This document shows positions 12,901 through 23,961 of a DNA stretch of 64,000 nt, piece by piece. The stretch covers positions 248,001 through 312,000 of the forward strand of contig JAIVFJ010000028.1 of assembly GCA_025765615.1 (NCBI GenBank), in the 5' to 3' direction. The notes under the pieces are model-generated. The model had not been told where the DNA came from, did no database searches, and saw only the letters and a program-made list of their open reading frames with translations. The first letter of the stretch is position 1. The number at the start of each line of letters is the position of its first letter. Origin of the DNA: Zopfochytrium polystomum. Lineage: Eukaryota > Chytridiomycota > Chytridiomycetes > Chytridiales > Chytridiaceae. Both the position numbers and the translations under genes were made by a program.

Positions 12901-15900
12901 GAAGGATGGGATCGTCCGACGAGCTGCTAGTCCGCGCTGAAATAATGTTAGAAGAGGCAACAATCTTCATCATTTTCTCGAAAGAGGAGGGTCGCTGGCC
13001 CTTCCGCATCGACAATGATTCTGACATCAACGTCATGTTCTGGCAGACGGTGAGTTCGTTGGTGTTTCTTCCCATGCCACCGCTCACTGATTTATTCGAG
13101 CAGGAATCAAATAATCGATACATAGTAGAAGCTGGACATTCTATCAATTATGCTTGGGACAACCCGTCCTCCGTGAAGAAAGCAATCAAACTTCATGTGA
13201 ATGGGAAGGAGCGAGAGATTGATATTCGCGAGATCGGTCAGCTGATGCCATTGAAATATCCTGTAACAATTTGCTTGAGTGTTGGTTCGACGAACTCACG
13301 TTTATTCAGTTGCCTGATAATCCTTCAAGAAATGGAATTCTCTCGATCAACGTGTACGCTGAAGGCCCGACTTTGGTGATCAACCTCGGTCCTTATATGG
13401 AGGATCTGAGCCTTTTCCGCCAAGGAACATCGAAGAAAGATACTGTTGAAGACTCTTTCCAGATGGTGATGTCATTGTTTCCGGAATTTTACTGATAGAG
13501 GATTAGAAAGCGAAAGACATAAAGGAGGTCATGGGCTTACAAGTGCGACTCGAAGGAATTGGAATTTCGCTGATTAACAAGGAAGTAAAGGCAAGGCAAT
13601 ACTATTAATGCTAATATTCAAAGCGTTCAGTACTTACAAGTGTTTCAGGAAATTCTCTATGCTTCGGCCAAAAATCTTGCCTTTTCCTATACGGAGAGCA
13701 CAACGACTCAAGCTCTCAGTTTCAGCATAAGCTGGTTGCAGGTTTGGTTTCGACCGGAATGCGAACCGCAGATGTTCTGAGACCAACCTGAATCTTGTAG
13801 ATTGACAATCAGCTATTTGGAACGCAGGACCCCATTTTCTTATACCCCACTGTCCTGCCGAAGGAGGGCGAAGAAGACTCGCACCCAGTTCTCATGGCGT
13901 CGTTATCAAAGTCGAAGGACTCCAGTAAGCCAAACGTCACCAATTTTGTTTAGTTGCTTAACTAGACTCAGGCTACGGTGTGGACTTCTACCATTGGTTT
14001 ACAATCTTACTTCAGGAGCTATCCATCGAACTCGATGAGGATTTCCTCTACGCGCTGATCAATTTCGCCAAATTTGATGTCGCAGGATGGGAAAAGAAAG
14101 AAGTGTAGGTCTATCAATTCCCGCATTGCGGTTCTGAGCAGTTCTTTAGGAATATGTTTGATACTACGCTGTCGATCCCCGAGCCACGTGCTGTTGATGG
14201 AGACGCCCGCATGTATTTCGAAAAATTCCTGCTGCAGCCGGTCCAGTTCAACATTTCGTTCCAGCGAACTCAGTCAGTCAACATCGAAGAAGCAAGGTAT
14301 CAACATCTTCCAAAGGCGATCAGAACTAACACGCCCATAGGGAACACCGGAACATTTTAACTTTTGTCTTCGACGTTTTCACGATGACTGTTGGAAACAT
14401 CCATGTAAGCCAACGACAAGTGCCTGGAGACCAACTAACTCTTCGTTCAGGATGCGCCAATTCGGCTCAATGTTCGTAACAAACTGAGGCAACTCGTCAC
14501 ATCCTAACTAGAATTGTGAAGGCTTTGGAGATTTATCATCCAATTGTGACGTTTTCGCAGCTGTTCGACCTCATGATGAAGTTTTACTCGCAGGAAGTCG
14601 TTGGACAGCTTCACAAAGTTATTGGCTCCGCTGATTTTCTGGGTAACCCCGTGGGTCTATTCAACAATCTCGGATCTGGCGTTCGAGATTTCTTCTATGA
14701 GCCAATTCAAGGATTCGAAATAACGAGACCCCAAGATTTTGGCATTGGATTGGCCAAAGTAGACACTGGCAATCCCGTCGCAGCGCTGACTATATCTCTC
14801 TAGGGAACTACGAGCTTGTTGAAAAAGACTGTGTATGGTGTTACAGACACCCTGTCGAAGTTTACAGGCAGTGTCAGCAAAGGTGAGAAGCTTCTTCTTC
14901 GGTCTTCCTAAGCACTAGGACAGGCTTGTCGGTTATTACTCTAGACGAGGAGTTCCAAGCGCAAAGACGCCTTACCAGTACAAGAAATCGGCCGCGACAT
15001 GCTGTTTATGGTGTTACTGCTGGTGCCACGTCCCTAGTAACAAGTGTTGCAAGTGGTCTTACGGGCGTCCTGGTAATATCAGGCCTTCGCAATCGTGAAT
15101 ATTTCACTAAACTTGCTTTGCAGTCGAAACCGATTGAAGGCTATGAAAAAGATGGAGTTGGCGGGTTTTTCAAGGGCCTTGGAAAGGGACTTGTTGGGTA
15201 CGTCGACCGTGCCCCTCAAGCGCATAAGTAACTCAATATTCCAGCGTTGTATCAAAGCCGTTGATCGGCGTTTTCGACTTGGCGACTAACGTGTCAGAAG
15301 GGATTCGGAATACCACGACAGTCTTTGATAAAGAAATTGAGAAGATACGTTTGCCTCGATTTGTTAGCAAAGACGGTATCCTCACGGTACGTCACAAGTA
15401 CAATATTTTTGTACGCTTAAATTCTCACTACAGCCATACGACGCTCGTGAAGCGCTTGGTTTGAAATGGCTGAAGGCGCTCGAGAGCGGAAAGTATTTCC
15501 ATGAGGACTATTTCGCGCATCTTGAGCTTCGCCTCGAAGATTTGGTTGTCATTGTGACCCACTCGAGGATACTGATGGCAAAGATCCGCTCATTGCGCGT
15601 GGATTGGGAAATGGGCTACGACGGTGAACTAACCCTTATGCATACGGCTCCAATCCTCTGACTGCAAAAAATTCTAGAGCTTCAATTCGTTCGAATTGAC
15701 AATGGTGGGATAACACTCGTGAAGAAAGGACGTCAACAGGCTAGGGCACGAATAATACCATGCCCGGACCTAGCCAGTGCCCAGGTACCTTCGTTTTAAT
15801 GACTTATAAGCGGGAACATATTAACGCTTCTCCGACTGTCTTATAGTGGCTTTTGAATCGGATTGAGAAAATGTTCAGTGAGAGTACTGAGAGCGGGCAA

Positions 15901-15903
15901 TAA
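3979..15903 (+). CDS. VPS13: VPS13 bridge-type lipid transfer protein
   Basis: A very long gene with dozens of short introns, coding for roughly 3,000 residues, as expected for VPS13. Exon 1 (3979-4075) encodes the chorein N-terminus [15 protein letters not shown], and intron 1 of 326 bp is the longest. Exon 2 continues with [19 protein letters not shown], the classic start of the lipid groove. Large middle exons (7334-8970, 9078-10100) form the repeating groove. The SHR-BD/VAB-type region lies at about 10.9-12.3 kb. The C-terminal ATG2-like helices are clear: [20 protein letters not shown] at about 14.64 kb and [11 protein letters not shown] at about 15.15 kb. A PH-like end reads to the TAA at 15901-15903. 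VPS13 moves phospholipids in bulk between membranes at contact sites. Internal exon edges are approximate because I did not resolve every intron. The single-base precision applies only to the start and stop. Confidence 0.93.
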
Positions 15904-16401
15904 ACAGATCGTGGCTTGAGTTTTTGCTCGCCTCCTTTCGTTTTGTTATCTTTTGGCGCGTGAACAAGAGATGCGTTGCCTGAGTGGACATTTTCAACCT
16001 TTCCACTTACAACGAGTGGGGAACAATGCAAGTGGAACAATGCAAGTGGCGACCAACCCTAGCATTACCTTGTGTATCACTGTGTGTGCCGGCGGCAAGT
16101 GAAACCAACTGCCCAACCAAACAGCTGCTCGTTCACCACGTCCACATTCTGCTGTTGTGGCGAGTGCTTACAAGGGGCGCTGGTCATGCCCTGCCCTTAA
16201 CGGGCTATATGGCCTACATTGTAAGTTTATTGTGAGAAGTTTTAAATCTTTCCTCTCTGGTATTCTGTTGTGGACACTTTCTTCTTTTGGGCTTTTAACT
16301 AAGCCTTTAGTCTTTCGAGAACTGAACCGCACCCCGATTTGCTCTTAAACCAATCTAGGTCTGCCTCTACAGAAGTTGTTTGTTTCAATGCAGCGGGGAA
16401 T
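15904..16401. other. Convergent intergenic region VPS13/misato
   Basis: About 500 bp between two gene ends that face each other. It contains a short tandem echo (GGAACAATGCAAGT twice near 16020). No coding or RNA feature is supported. Confidence 0.55.
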
Positions 16402-18760
16402 CTATTCCGCGGTTTCCGCGTACACATGCGCCAATTCCACCATCGTTTCAGTCAGTTCTTGCACTTCTTCCGCTGCCACAACCCCCTCCGAAGCAAGGCG
16501 CCGAGCGTGCAAAGCAGAGAAGCTTCGCAGCGCCTGCCCGCTTCGTTCAAGGTACTCTGAGAGCCGAGGAGACGCGCGGAGGCGAGCAGTGAGAGGGACG
16601 CCGACAGGGCGGGGATTTTCGCCGGCTAGCAGTCCCGGGAAGGACGCGCAGATTGGAAACAAGTCGGGGACAACGTAGCTGGTTCAAGTGGATTCAGAGG
16701 CAGGTTCGGTGAAGGAAGGCTCGTCACCTTTGACTCATTGTAGCGGGCGATTTGGATGCTGAGAAGGTGTCTTCGAACAAGTTGACGACTCTTTTCAAGT
16801 GAAAAAAAAAAAAAAAAAAAAAAAAAAAATTAAGTCATGTTGGGAGTGCAGCAATACCAGCTACCTTTGATCCCAAACTCCGCGAAGAACGATCGACTGT
16901 CCCGCATGCTTCTCAACCTTTGAAAACAGATTCAGTCATAGATGAAAAAGAAACTGATCTCCCAAACAGCAAGGTGACCTTGTCGTAGCCACACGACAGC
17001 GTCCAGTCATACATCCAGTCCAGCGTCGCCCCCTCCGGCGGCGCAACCAACGTGAAGTCTTCAGCAAGCGCTGGAAACGACGAGGCAAGTGACGCAAGAG
17101 GACCAGTCTGCGTCAACGGATAGAGGAGATGCTGTAATGGGGTGTGTAGTTTGACGATGCTGGGTGTGTAGGGTCAGGGAGTGGGGATGGTGTCGAGTTA
17201 GAAGATGCGATATACGAAGTGGTCATGCAATAAACAAACTTGCCGAGATGGAAGCGTTGCAGTGTCGATGGCAGCAGCGCACAGCGCCGTCCAGTTGTAC
17301 GAACGCGACAACTAAGGTGGAGGATGAAGAGAACAGTTCAATGTCAATGGGTTTGTTTGAGTGCAACAACACCCAGAGTAGCCTCACGTTTGCGTTGACG
17401 ACGCGGTTGGGCAAGAACGAGGACGGCTTAAATATAGGAATGTACTGCGCCGACGACTCAAAGAGATTCCCGGCCGCCAAGGCTGCATTTGATGCTGTCA
17501 CCGCGGCCTGCTCGCATTTGATAGTGAGCCAGGAACCTCTACAGTCCGAAATGGGGGATGCCAGGAGGTTGGGCGACTTTTGGATCTCACCGGAAGGCTC
17601 GCGCTTTCGATTCCAAAGGTGACAATCGGCAGCTTTCCGATAAAGTCCTTCATTTCCTCCACAAGAGCTGCCGAGACGCCAGAAAACCCGTCGCCTGTCC
17701 CCGCGAACACTTGGATCCCCTGCGGGGCGTCGCATTCCTCGAGGAAAAAGCGAAAGCGCTCTTCCACCACGTCGTCTCTCTGGGAGTCGTTGGGTCGCAA
17801 AAGGAAAAGATTAGCCACTCGGCCAATAAAGCAGACTCATATATAGTTTTTACCAGATCCGAGTTGGATTTCCACAGTTCCCTGCCTTGTTCAAACGTAG
17901 CGAAAGGCGTTGTTGTGTCGTTCAGTTGATACTGCTTCACTTCTGCTATGGTACGAGGGTGGTAATACATGGCGTTGAAGTCGGACCACACTTTAACGGA
18001 AGACTGGAGGTCTTTTGAGAAATCACGCAACTCTGAGTTACTGGTTGGTGGAGAGGAGGGAGTGTCGACGTTGTTGGGGTAGGGAACATATAAGTGATTG
18101 AGAGCCCAGGGAAGAAGAGGACATTCGCGGTTCTCACTTGGCTTCCTGCGACGTTCACTGGTATAAGAAGTCTAGTTCAACTGCGCCAGATTTGTTTGCC
18201 TCACCTCGTCCAATGACCGTAAAAATTCATTCTTTGGAACTCGTTCCTGTTCAATAACGTTCGTCCCTTCGGCCCTGTAGAAAGTGAGTCAGATTACCGA
18301 TTCGCCAGTTGTAGAAAAGGGCCGTCAGGCAAATTACGGACCAAGAGTTCGCTTCCATCGAAAAATCCTCATAGAGCTCGTTCACCTTCTTCTGAGTCCC
18401 GAAGCTCCCTGGACAAGAGTAAATGGCATTGATTTTTGGGCATGGTTAGGATTCACCTCGAAGATCGATCAGGACCAAGCGAGGCGCATAGGTTGAGGCA
18501 CCCTGGTCGACGGGTCAGAAAGGTATGCAATTGGCAGCCTGCCACGCGAACGCTACCTTCGCCTGCCCCTCTCGGAAGAGCACGGAAGAGTCAGTTCTTT
18601 CAGAGGCAGCATCCTGGCCAAGTTAGCACAAGCGTTCTTTAGAGTCCAAGGCACATCATAGCGGCTTCGTATCATCGTTGCCGGCTACCTGCGCGTTCCA
18701 GAAATGGGTTCCGACGAAGCACGCGGTGTGGCCGATCTGGATTGTGACGATCTCTTTCAT
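16402..18760 (-). CDS. DML1: Misato/DML1 family protein (tubulin-like, mitochondrial inheritance)
   Basis: A multi-exon gene. It starts MKEIVTIQIGHTACFVGTHFWNAQ, the tubulin-like GTPase-fold N-terminus of misato (compare the REVLTLQLGH...FVGAHWWN consensus). Later exons read TYAPRLVLIDLRGSFG, then VWSDF...YYHPRTI, FEQGRELW, and FLEECDAPQGIQVFAGTGDGFSG with ALVEEMKDF, which is the family's diagnostic core. The tail uses exons 16790-16728 and 16678-16402 and ends VQELTETMVELAHVYAETAE. An in-frame TAG at 16863 just after an AG-GT site would truncate the protein; splicing over the 74 bp intron gives the family-like C-terminus. That intron carries a 28 bp poly(T) tract on the coding strand. Misato/Dml1 proteins are linked to mitochondrial distribution and morphology. 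RFC1 ends only 51 bp upstream on the same strand. Confidence 0.85.
16802..16829. repeat. Poly(A) tract of 28, intronic poly(T) in misato
   Basis: A perfect A run on the plus strand. It lies inside the misato intron just upstream of its acceptor, so on the transcribed strand it is an exaggerated poly-pyrimidine tract. Confidence 0.9.
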
Positions 18761-18811
18761 TGTTGGGAAAACTTGTCAGCAGTCCCCTGACAATTCGATT
18801 TATTGACAATT

Positions 18812-21800
18812 CTACGTTCGTTTTTTCCCACCCTTTGAACCCGCCCCTTTCTTCGCTCCTCCCGAGGACGACCCAGATTTCCCCGATGCCGCAGAACTCT
18901 TCGACGACCCGGTGCTCTTCTTAACTGTGATGAGTCGGTCCCCCCCGACATCTTCACTATCAGTCTCACCATTTTCGTCTTCGGCCACGACAATGTCGTC
19001 GTCAACATCGACGACATCCTCCAAATCAGGAAAGTCAGCCTCGCGCGTGGCCTTTGATTTCGTCACAGCCGCCGTGGTCATGAATGGCTTCGGATGGTTC
19101 GACTTATTGTACCTTGAATTTGGGAGGAGGTCAGTAAAAAGAATATCAAGTGTCTGCAGTCACTTACGTTCGCGTGAAAGCAGTTTTTGTGGCCGTGGGA
19201 ATTTTTGATGTCAATGCCTTTGCACTGCATTCATTGAGCCCCAAATCTAAAACGACATCCCAGTCTTCGCGGTTCAAGTAATAAGAGTCCAACAGGCCAA
19301 TAACTTCATCGATTCCATCCTAGCATTCGATGAGTCCACAAAACGCTGAAGTTCAAAGAAAAGAAGCTCACATTGTCCTGCACCAAAGGCAAAGTGATTC
19401 GCGGAGCAAGCACTGGTAGATAGCTTTCACGAATCTCGTTTCGACTAGCAGAAACTTGGAGTCTCATGTGAAGCTGAATCTCCTTCAACAGCCGGTTGCT
19501 CTTCGATTGCGTCGAATTTTTCCCAAGCCACCTGTATAAGAAATGAAACAAGGATCGACTAATGCCTGCGACGAACCCTGGGAAAGTATAGCCGCCCCCT
19601 CCACCCCAGGCGGGCCCCTTGAGCGCCATCGTTCCGTGCGAGAAGAAAGCTGGACGTACTGTAGACATTACTCCATGGAATGGCATCAATGTCCAGCTTT
19701 GAGTCCTTTACGTAGAGGTAAGCAACAGGAAATTCGAAATGGCCGCTATACTTGTGAAGAACTTGGCCCACAATGTCTGACGCAGCGATTGAGTCGGCTG
19801 CTTGCGACAAACAATTTAGGACTTCTAAGTCCATCGCAGCCTTTCCACGTCCTTTGGCGACGTCCTGCGCAAGAGCAGGTTCCATTTTGATGAAATTTTC
19901 CTGGGGCCGAAGAAACGTTCTGTACAGTCCCGTTGAAACACGAGTCAACCTACCTGTATCATCAAGGGCATAAGGGAATGATCGGCAAAATAGAGTTCGA
20001 TCTTTTGGCCAAAGGGGAGTTCCCTGAAGGAGCCCTTCGACAGAAGAGATCCTGTGGCATCCCACGGCCCAGGCGCCACAATTTTTTCTGAGGACTCAGC
20101 TCTGAATCGGGAAGGTCATATTTAGAATGTTGTGGTAACTTGAAGCTGGGACGCACAGTTTCTTTGAGGCTGAAAAATTAAGCTCCTTGTGATTGAGGGC
20201 GTATTGCGACAGCATTGTGAGAATTTGTCGAATGTCGTTGTTTGTGGATTTGACCAGAGTATCCACAACGTTATCTTTCAATGTCAATCCCTCTCTGCCA
20301 AAGCGTCAGCGGGAACCGAATCAAAAAAGAAACACTTACTTCTCGGCGATAGCCCTAATCGACTTTTCAAGTTGAGCAGTGGAAGGCCTGATAAACCTCA
20401 TGTCATAACAATAATTGGCCAGAGACTTGACTTTGGGAGACATTCGGTCGTTGCAAATGCATATGATGGGAATCTAGGTGTTGCATAAGCGTGGCGGTGG
20501 CGAAAACAAATCCACCTTCGTTTTTTTAATAACCAAAATCAATTCTGCAATTCCACCACGATCACTGCCCGTCATGCCATCGCATTCGTCCATAATAAGG
20601 ACATGTCGGGACTGGTCGAATGTGTCATTCAGGAAAACATGAAACGGAAACTTACCGCGGTACTTTTGGTCCTATCAAAATATGACGTGACTGTGTGGGA
20701 GTCTGAAATTTCCTTCACCACGGCCTGTCCGTCGTGTTAATAGCATCATCAATTCACCTCAGGCAGCAAACCTTCACTGAGTTTTTACTCCGGGTATCGC
20801 TCGCATTGAACTCAATCGGCTCAAATCCTTCCAATGTGGAAACGAGGTGGGCAGCAGTTGTCTTCCCAATGCCCGGAGGACCGGAAATAAGAACTGCTTT
20901 GAATGGAGAGGGATCGTCTTTCGCTGTTGATTTCATGTCCTTTTCGGTGGTATGCCTGCAACATTGAAATAATGAGAACTTGATTTCCTTCATGCCTCCT
21001 CACCATGAACGTAGCCAGTTTGCAAGACGTTCAACGTTTGTTTTATTTCCCAGGATATCCTGGTACTTTTGGGGCTTATACTTCGTAGTCCACAATTCGC
21101 TACATCAATGGTGAGAACTCAAATAAAGACAGAACACTTACCTCTCTTGACGAGGCTTTCCTTTTCCATCGGTTGCCTTGTTTGTCGTCGCTGCTGTATT
21201 TGCTCGCGAAGGTTTCTCTGGCTGAGAATCGTCGACCTTAACTTTCTTCGCCCTGGATGATGTCGGCGCAGGCACATCCACGTTTGCAGGTTTTGATCGA
21301 ATAAGATCGAAGAACTGATCCTCGTCTAGAACCTTGATTTTTTTTTCCGCGGCCAGCCTAAGCTTTGATTCACCCGGCTCCTCGCCAACAATAACGTAGC
21401 TTGTCTTTCCACTAACGCTCCCAACAACGCGCCTGTGGCTTGATTGTGAGAATGCAGCCAGTTAAAGCAAGAACGCTTACCCCCCATACTCCTTTACAAG
21501 GTCCTGTGCTTTATCCCGTGAAATGGAGGATAACTCGCCCGTAAAGACGAATGACAGGCCCTTTGGTTCACATAAGTGGGCATCAAAATGAACAATAAGA
21601 GACTACCTTGAGGCAATCTTCGGCGCCGACAGGAATATCCTTAGATCCAGGGGCAGAAGGTCCTCCGCCTCCACCCCTCTTTTTCTGGAGAAATTTCAAA
21701 AAGCTTTCAAGGATCAGATTTCAAACAGCAGAAAGGGGGAAGAAACCTTTCTTTTTTCTTCGCCTCCAAAGAGCTCGCTTCGTCCGCCACATTGTCAGCC

Positions 21801-22982
21801 GCGGCTTTTTTGGGCATGGAAGCCGTTTCATTCGCGGCTTTTTTAGAAACTATCGCTTTATCTTCGATAACTTTAGCGGGAGTGGCGGTTTTTCGTGAAG
21901 TCTTAGTTTTCGGTGGCCCAGCATCCTCGTCCACGTCGGTAAGCTCGTCGGAGCCCTCAAAATCAGCACCCTTGAATGGCATTTTCCGCTTTGTTGCTGT
22001 GCTGGGCGCCACGACCGGTTTGGCGGGACTGACTTTGGCAGGGATCGGTGCGGGCGCAAGTTTTTCAGGTGCTGCCTGTGAAGTACTGCGCGTGGAACTG
22101 CGTACTGGGCTGGAAGTCGTCTTTCGTGTTTCATGACTTTGCGTCCCTGGATCTGGCTCCGGAGAGGGCTCTTTTTCAACCTTTGCTTTTGGCGCATCTA
22201 CACTTTTCGCTGACTTCGAAATCGACGTCGCCGATTCGGCATCCTCCATCTTATTTCAGCGAAAGGAAAGGTACTTGTTACACCAAGAATACGAACCTGC
22301 TTTTCCACTTTCTTCCCTTTGTTGACCATAGATCCCGTGCTTTGTTTGACCTTGGCATCGGAAAAAAACGCGTCTGCGCTCGCGACGGCCGAAGCACCTG
22401 GACTATGCTTCTGTTGAGCCGAGGGAAACGCACAAACCAAAAAGTAAACTGCCTCACGCTTTGCTCGTAGACTCAAGCTTCGAGCTCGCAATGCGTTTTG
22501 CAGGCCTCACAGCCTCTTTCTCAAACGCCTCTTCATCGTCGTCGGCAAAGTACTTGGATCGTGTTGTTCTGCCTGGTGGCTCCCTGCTCACAGCGTCCGT
22601 AAATGAACGATGTTCCGTAGATTACAACCAACCTTTCCACTGTTCATCGTACGTTGAAACAAAGGCAGGGACGATGTCAAACTCTTTGAAGGGGCGACGC
22701 TCGCTTGTTACCTTCAGCGTCTGGCTTTTTCCGCTTTTCGGGTTTGCTCTGCAGAGTTTAAGAAACCATTCGCCCACGATCGCCGTTCTCACCTTGCCCG
22801 CTCTTGCTTCTTCCGTCTCCTTTGAAGTTGACGATGCGGCGGCCTTGGACGAGCCGATTGGTTTGAAAAACGATCGGATATCCTGCAATTAACCCAAGAT
22901 TCGTTCGGACACGTTTGAGTACGCCACAGCATGGAGAAATGGCGCGTTAGTCAGATCGGAGGGAGCAGACCGCCTTTGGCAT
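18812..22982 (-). CDS. RFC1: Replication factor C large subunit RFC1
   Basis: A multi-exon gene for the large clamp-loader subunit, which opens PCNA at primer ends with RFC2-5. The N-terminus reads [10 protein letters not shown] (a PIP-box-like start common to RFC1), followed by a long charged linker. A BRCT domain at about 21.3-21.6 kb shows [18 protein letters not shown] and DEDQFFDLI. The AAA+ module begins [16 protein letters not shown], with Walker [10 protein letters not shown] at about 20.87 kb and Walker [12 protein letters not shown] at about 20.6 kb. The usual DEVD is DECD here. The RFC1-specific C-terminal domain follows and ends in a Ser/Lys-rich basic tail, with stop at 18812-18814. 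The first codons are uncertain. I propose ATG at 22982 giving MPKA, spliced with a GTCTGC donor to GATATC (DIRSFF). The same unusual GTCTGC donor is used in the enoyl-CoA hydratase gene of this window. Confidence 0.9.
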
Positions 22983-23275
22983 CGCAGGCGACGAGCGCAT
23001 CGTAAGTGAGCGAAATTGACGCATTACCCCCTTCATTCCAGGCCAGCCGGGCAGTATGTATGCGCAGCGAAATTTTGTGGGTTTTGATTTGGGGGTCTGA
23101 ATGTCCAGAAGGAAGGGGACGTTGCGGACTTGGCAGTTTCCTTTTCCCCCTTCGCCACCCACCCAGCCAGTATGCCGATCGAGGACAGTTTATTCGCAAT
23201 CGCTCTCCCGATCAAACAAGGCGAGCATCAGACGAAGAACGGTGCAATTCCCATGGCCGCCCAAAAAGGCCCCCC
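22983..23275. other. Unassigned stretch between RFC1 and CMC1
   Basis: About 290 bp between two minus-strand genes. It should contain the RFC1 promoter and 5' UTR and the CMC1 3' UTR. A plus-strand segment at 23002-23041 looks like a well-formed 40 nt intron (GTAAGT donor, TTGAC branch-like site, TTCCAG acceptor), but I could not place it in a convincing protein. Confidence 0.4.
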
Positions 23276-23679
23276 TCAAATAAAGTTCAACTCTGCGTAC
23301 CGTTTCGCCTTCGCCTCCTTCACTTCCCCCCTAAACCCATCTCGCACTTTCTCGGACGAAAACGACGACAGGCACTTGTTGAGCTTGATGGTTTGGCCGT
23401 TGCAAGCATACATGACGCTGAAGGTTTTGGTTCGTGTACATTTCGCAAACTCTGCAGATTTCGAGAAAGGCGGGTCAATCTTTGGGTAAACCCACAGACC
23501 GTTTCCGTGGATAGACCGCTTTCCAAAGAGCAAGCCTTACCCTGCAAAATTTCGTCGCAATTCTTTAACGCAGCGGACCGCATCTTGCGATATACGACCT
23601 CCTCCTCTTCTCCCGATAGCGCAATCAGATGCATCCCCACAGATTTTGTGGAACAAGGAAATTGAACTTGTCTCGTCAT
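23276..23679 (-). CDS. CMC1: Twin CX9C protein, COX assembly mitochondrial protein CMC1-like
   Basis: Two exons (23679-23541 and 23451-23276) sum to 315 nt and give 104 residues. The core has a paired C-X9-C motif: CDEILQEFAKC and CNGQTIKLNKC. The second half of the first CX9C is built across the splice junction, which supports the intron. The following KVRDGFRGEVKEAKAKRYAE helix matches the CMC1 tail layout (coiled, basic, ending near the second motif). CMC-type proteins are imported into the intermembrane space by Mia40 disulfide relay and act in cytochrome c oxidase assembly and copper handling. CMC2 or another small twin-CX9C member is possible. The gene is divergent from the DIC1 carrier, another mitochondrial gene, 282 bp away, so the two could be co-regulated. 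Confidence 0.8.
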
Positions 23680-23961
23680 GGAGGAACGCCAAAATTGTCG
23701 TGAGCGATATGACTGATCGCGCTCACATCGGCGGTGAAAGGAACGAGAGTATGAAATAGATAGAGAGAGAGAGTGTGTGTGTGTGTGTATGTGTGTGTGA
23801 GTATATGGGGTTGATGTAAAAAAGCGTGGGTTGATGTAAAAGCTGAAGGGGTGCCCCAGCCACTGCAGGAAACTCGCGATGGCGCAAGAGTTGTGTGATT
23901 TTGGGTGTGACAAACACCGAGAGATGGCCCGACAATCAACCCTCCACCAAACTGATCCGAA
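23680..23961. promoter_or_regulatory. Divergent promoter CMC1/DIC1 with (GT)n
   Basis: The 282 bp between two start codons of nuclear-encoded mitochondrial genes contains a GA run and a GT microsatellite at about 23761-23800. No specific factor site was recognised. Confidence 0.5.

Noticed and set aside
16861..16863. Apparent stop of misato at TAG
   Set aside because: It lies in an intron; splicing to 16790 and 16678 restores the family C-terminus down to 16402.
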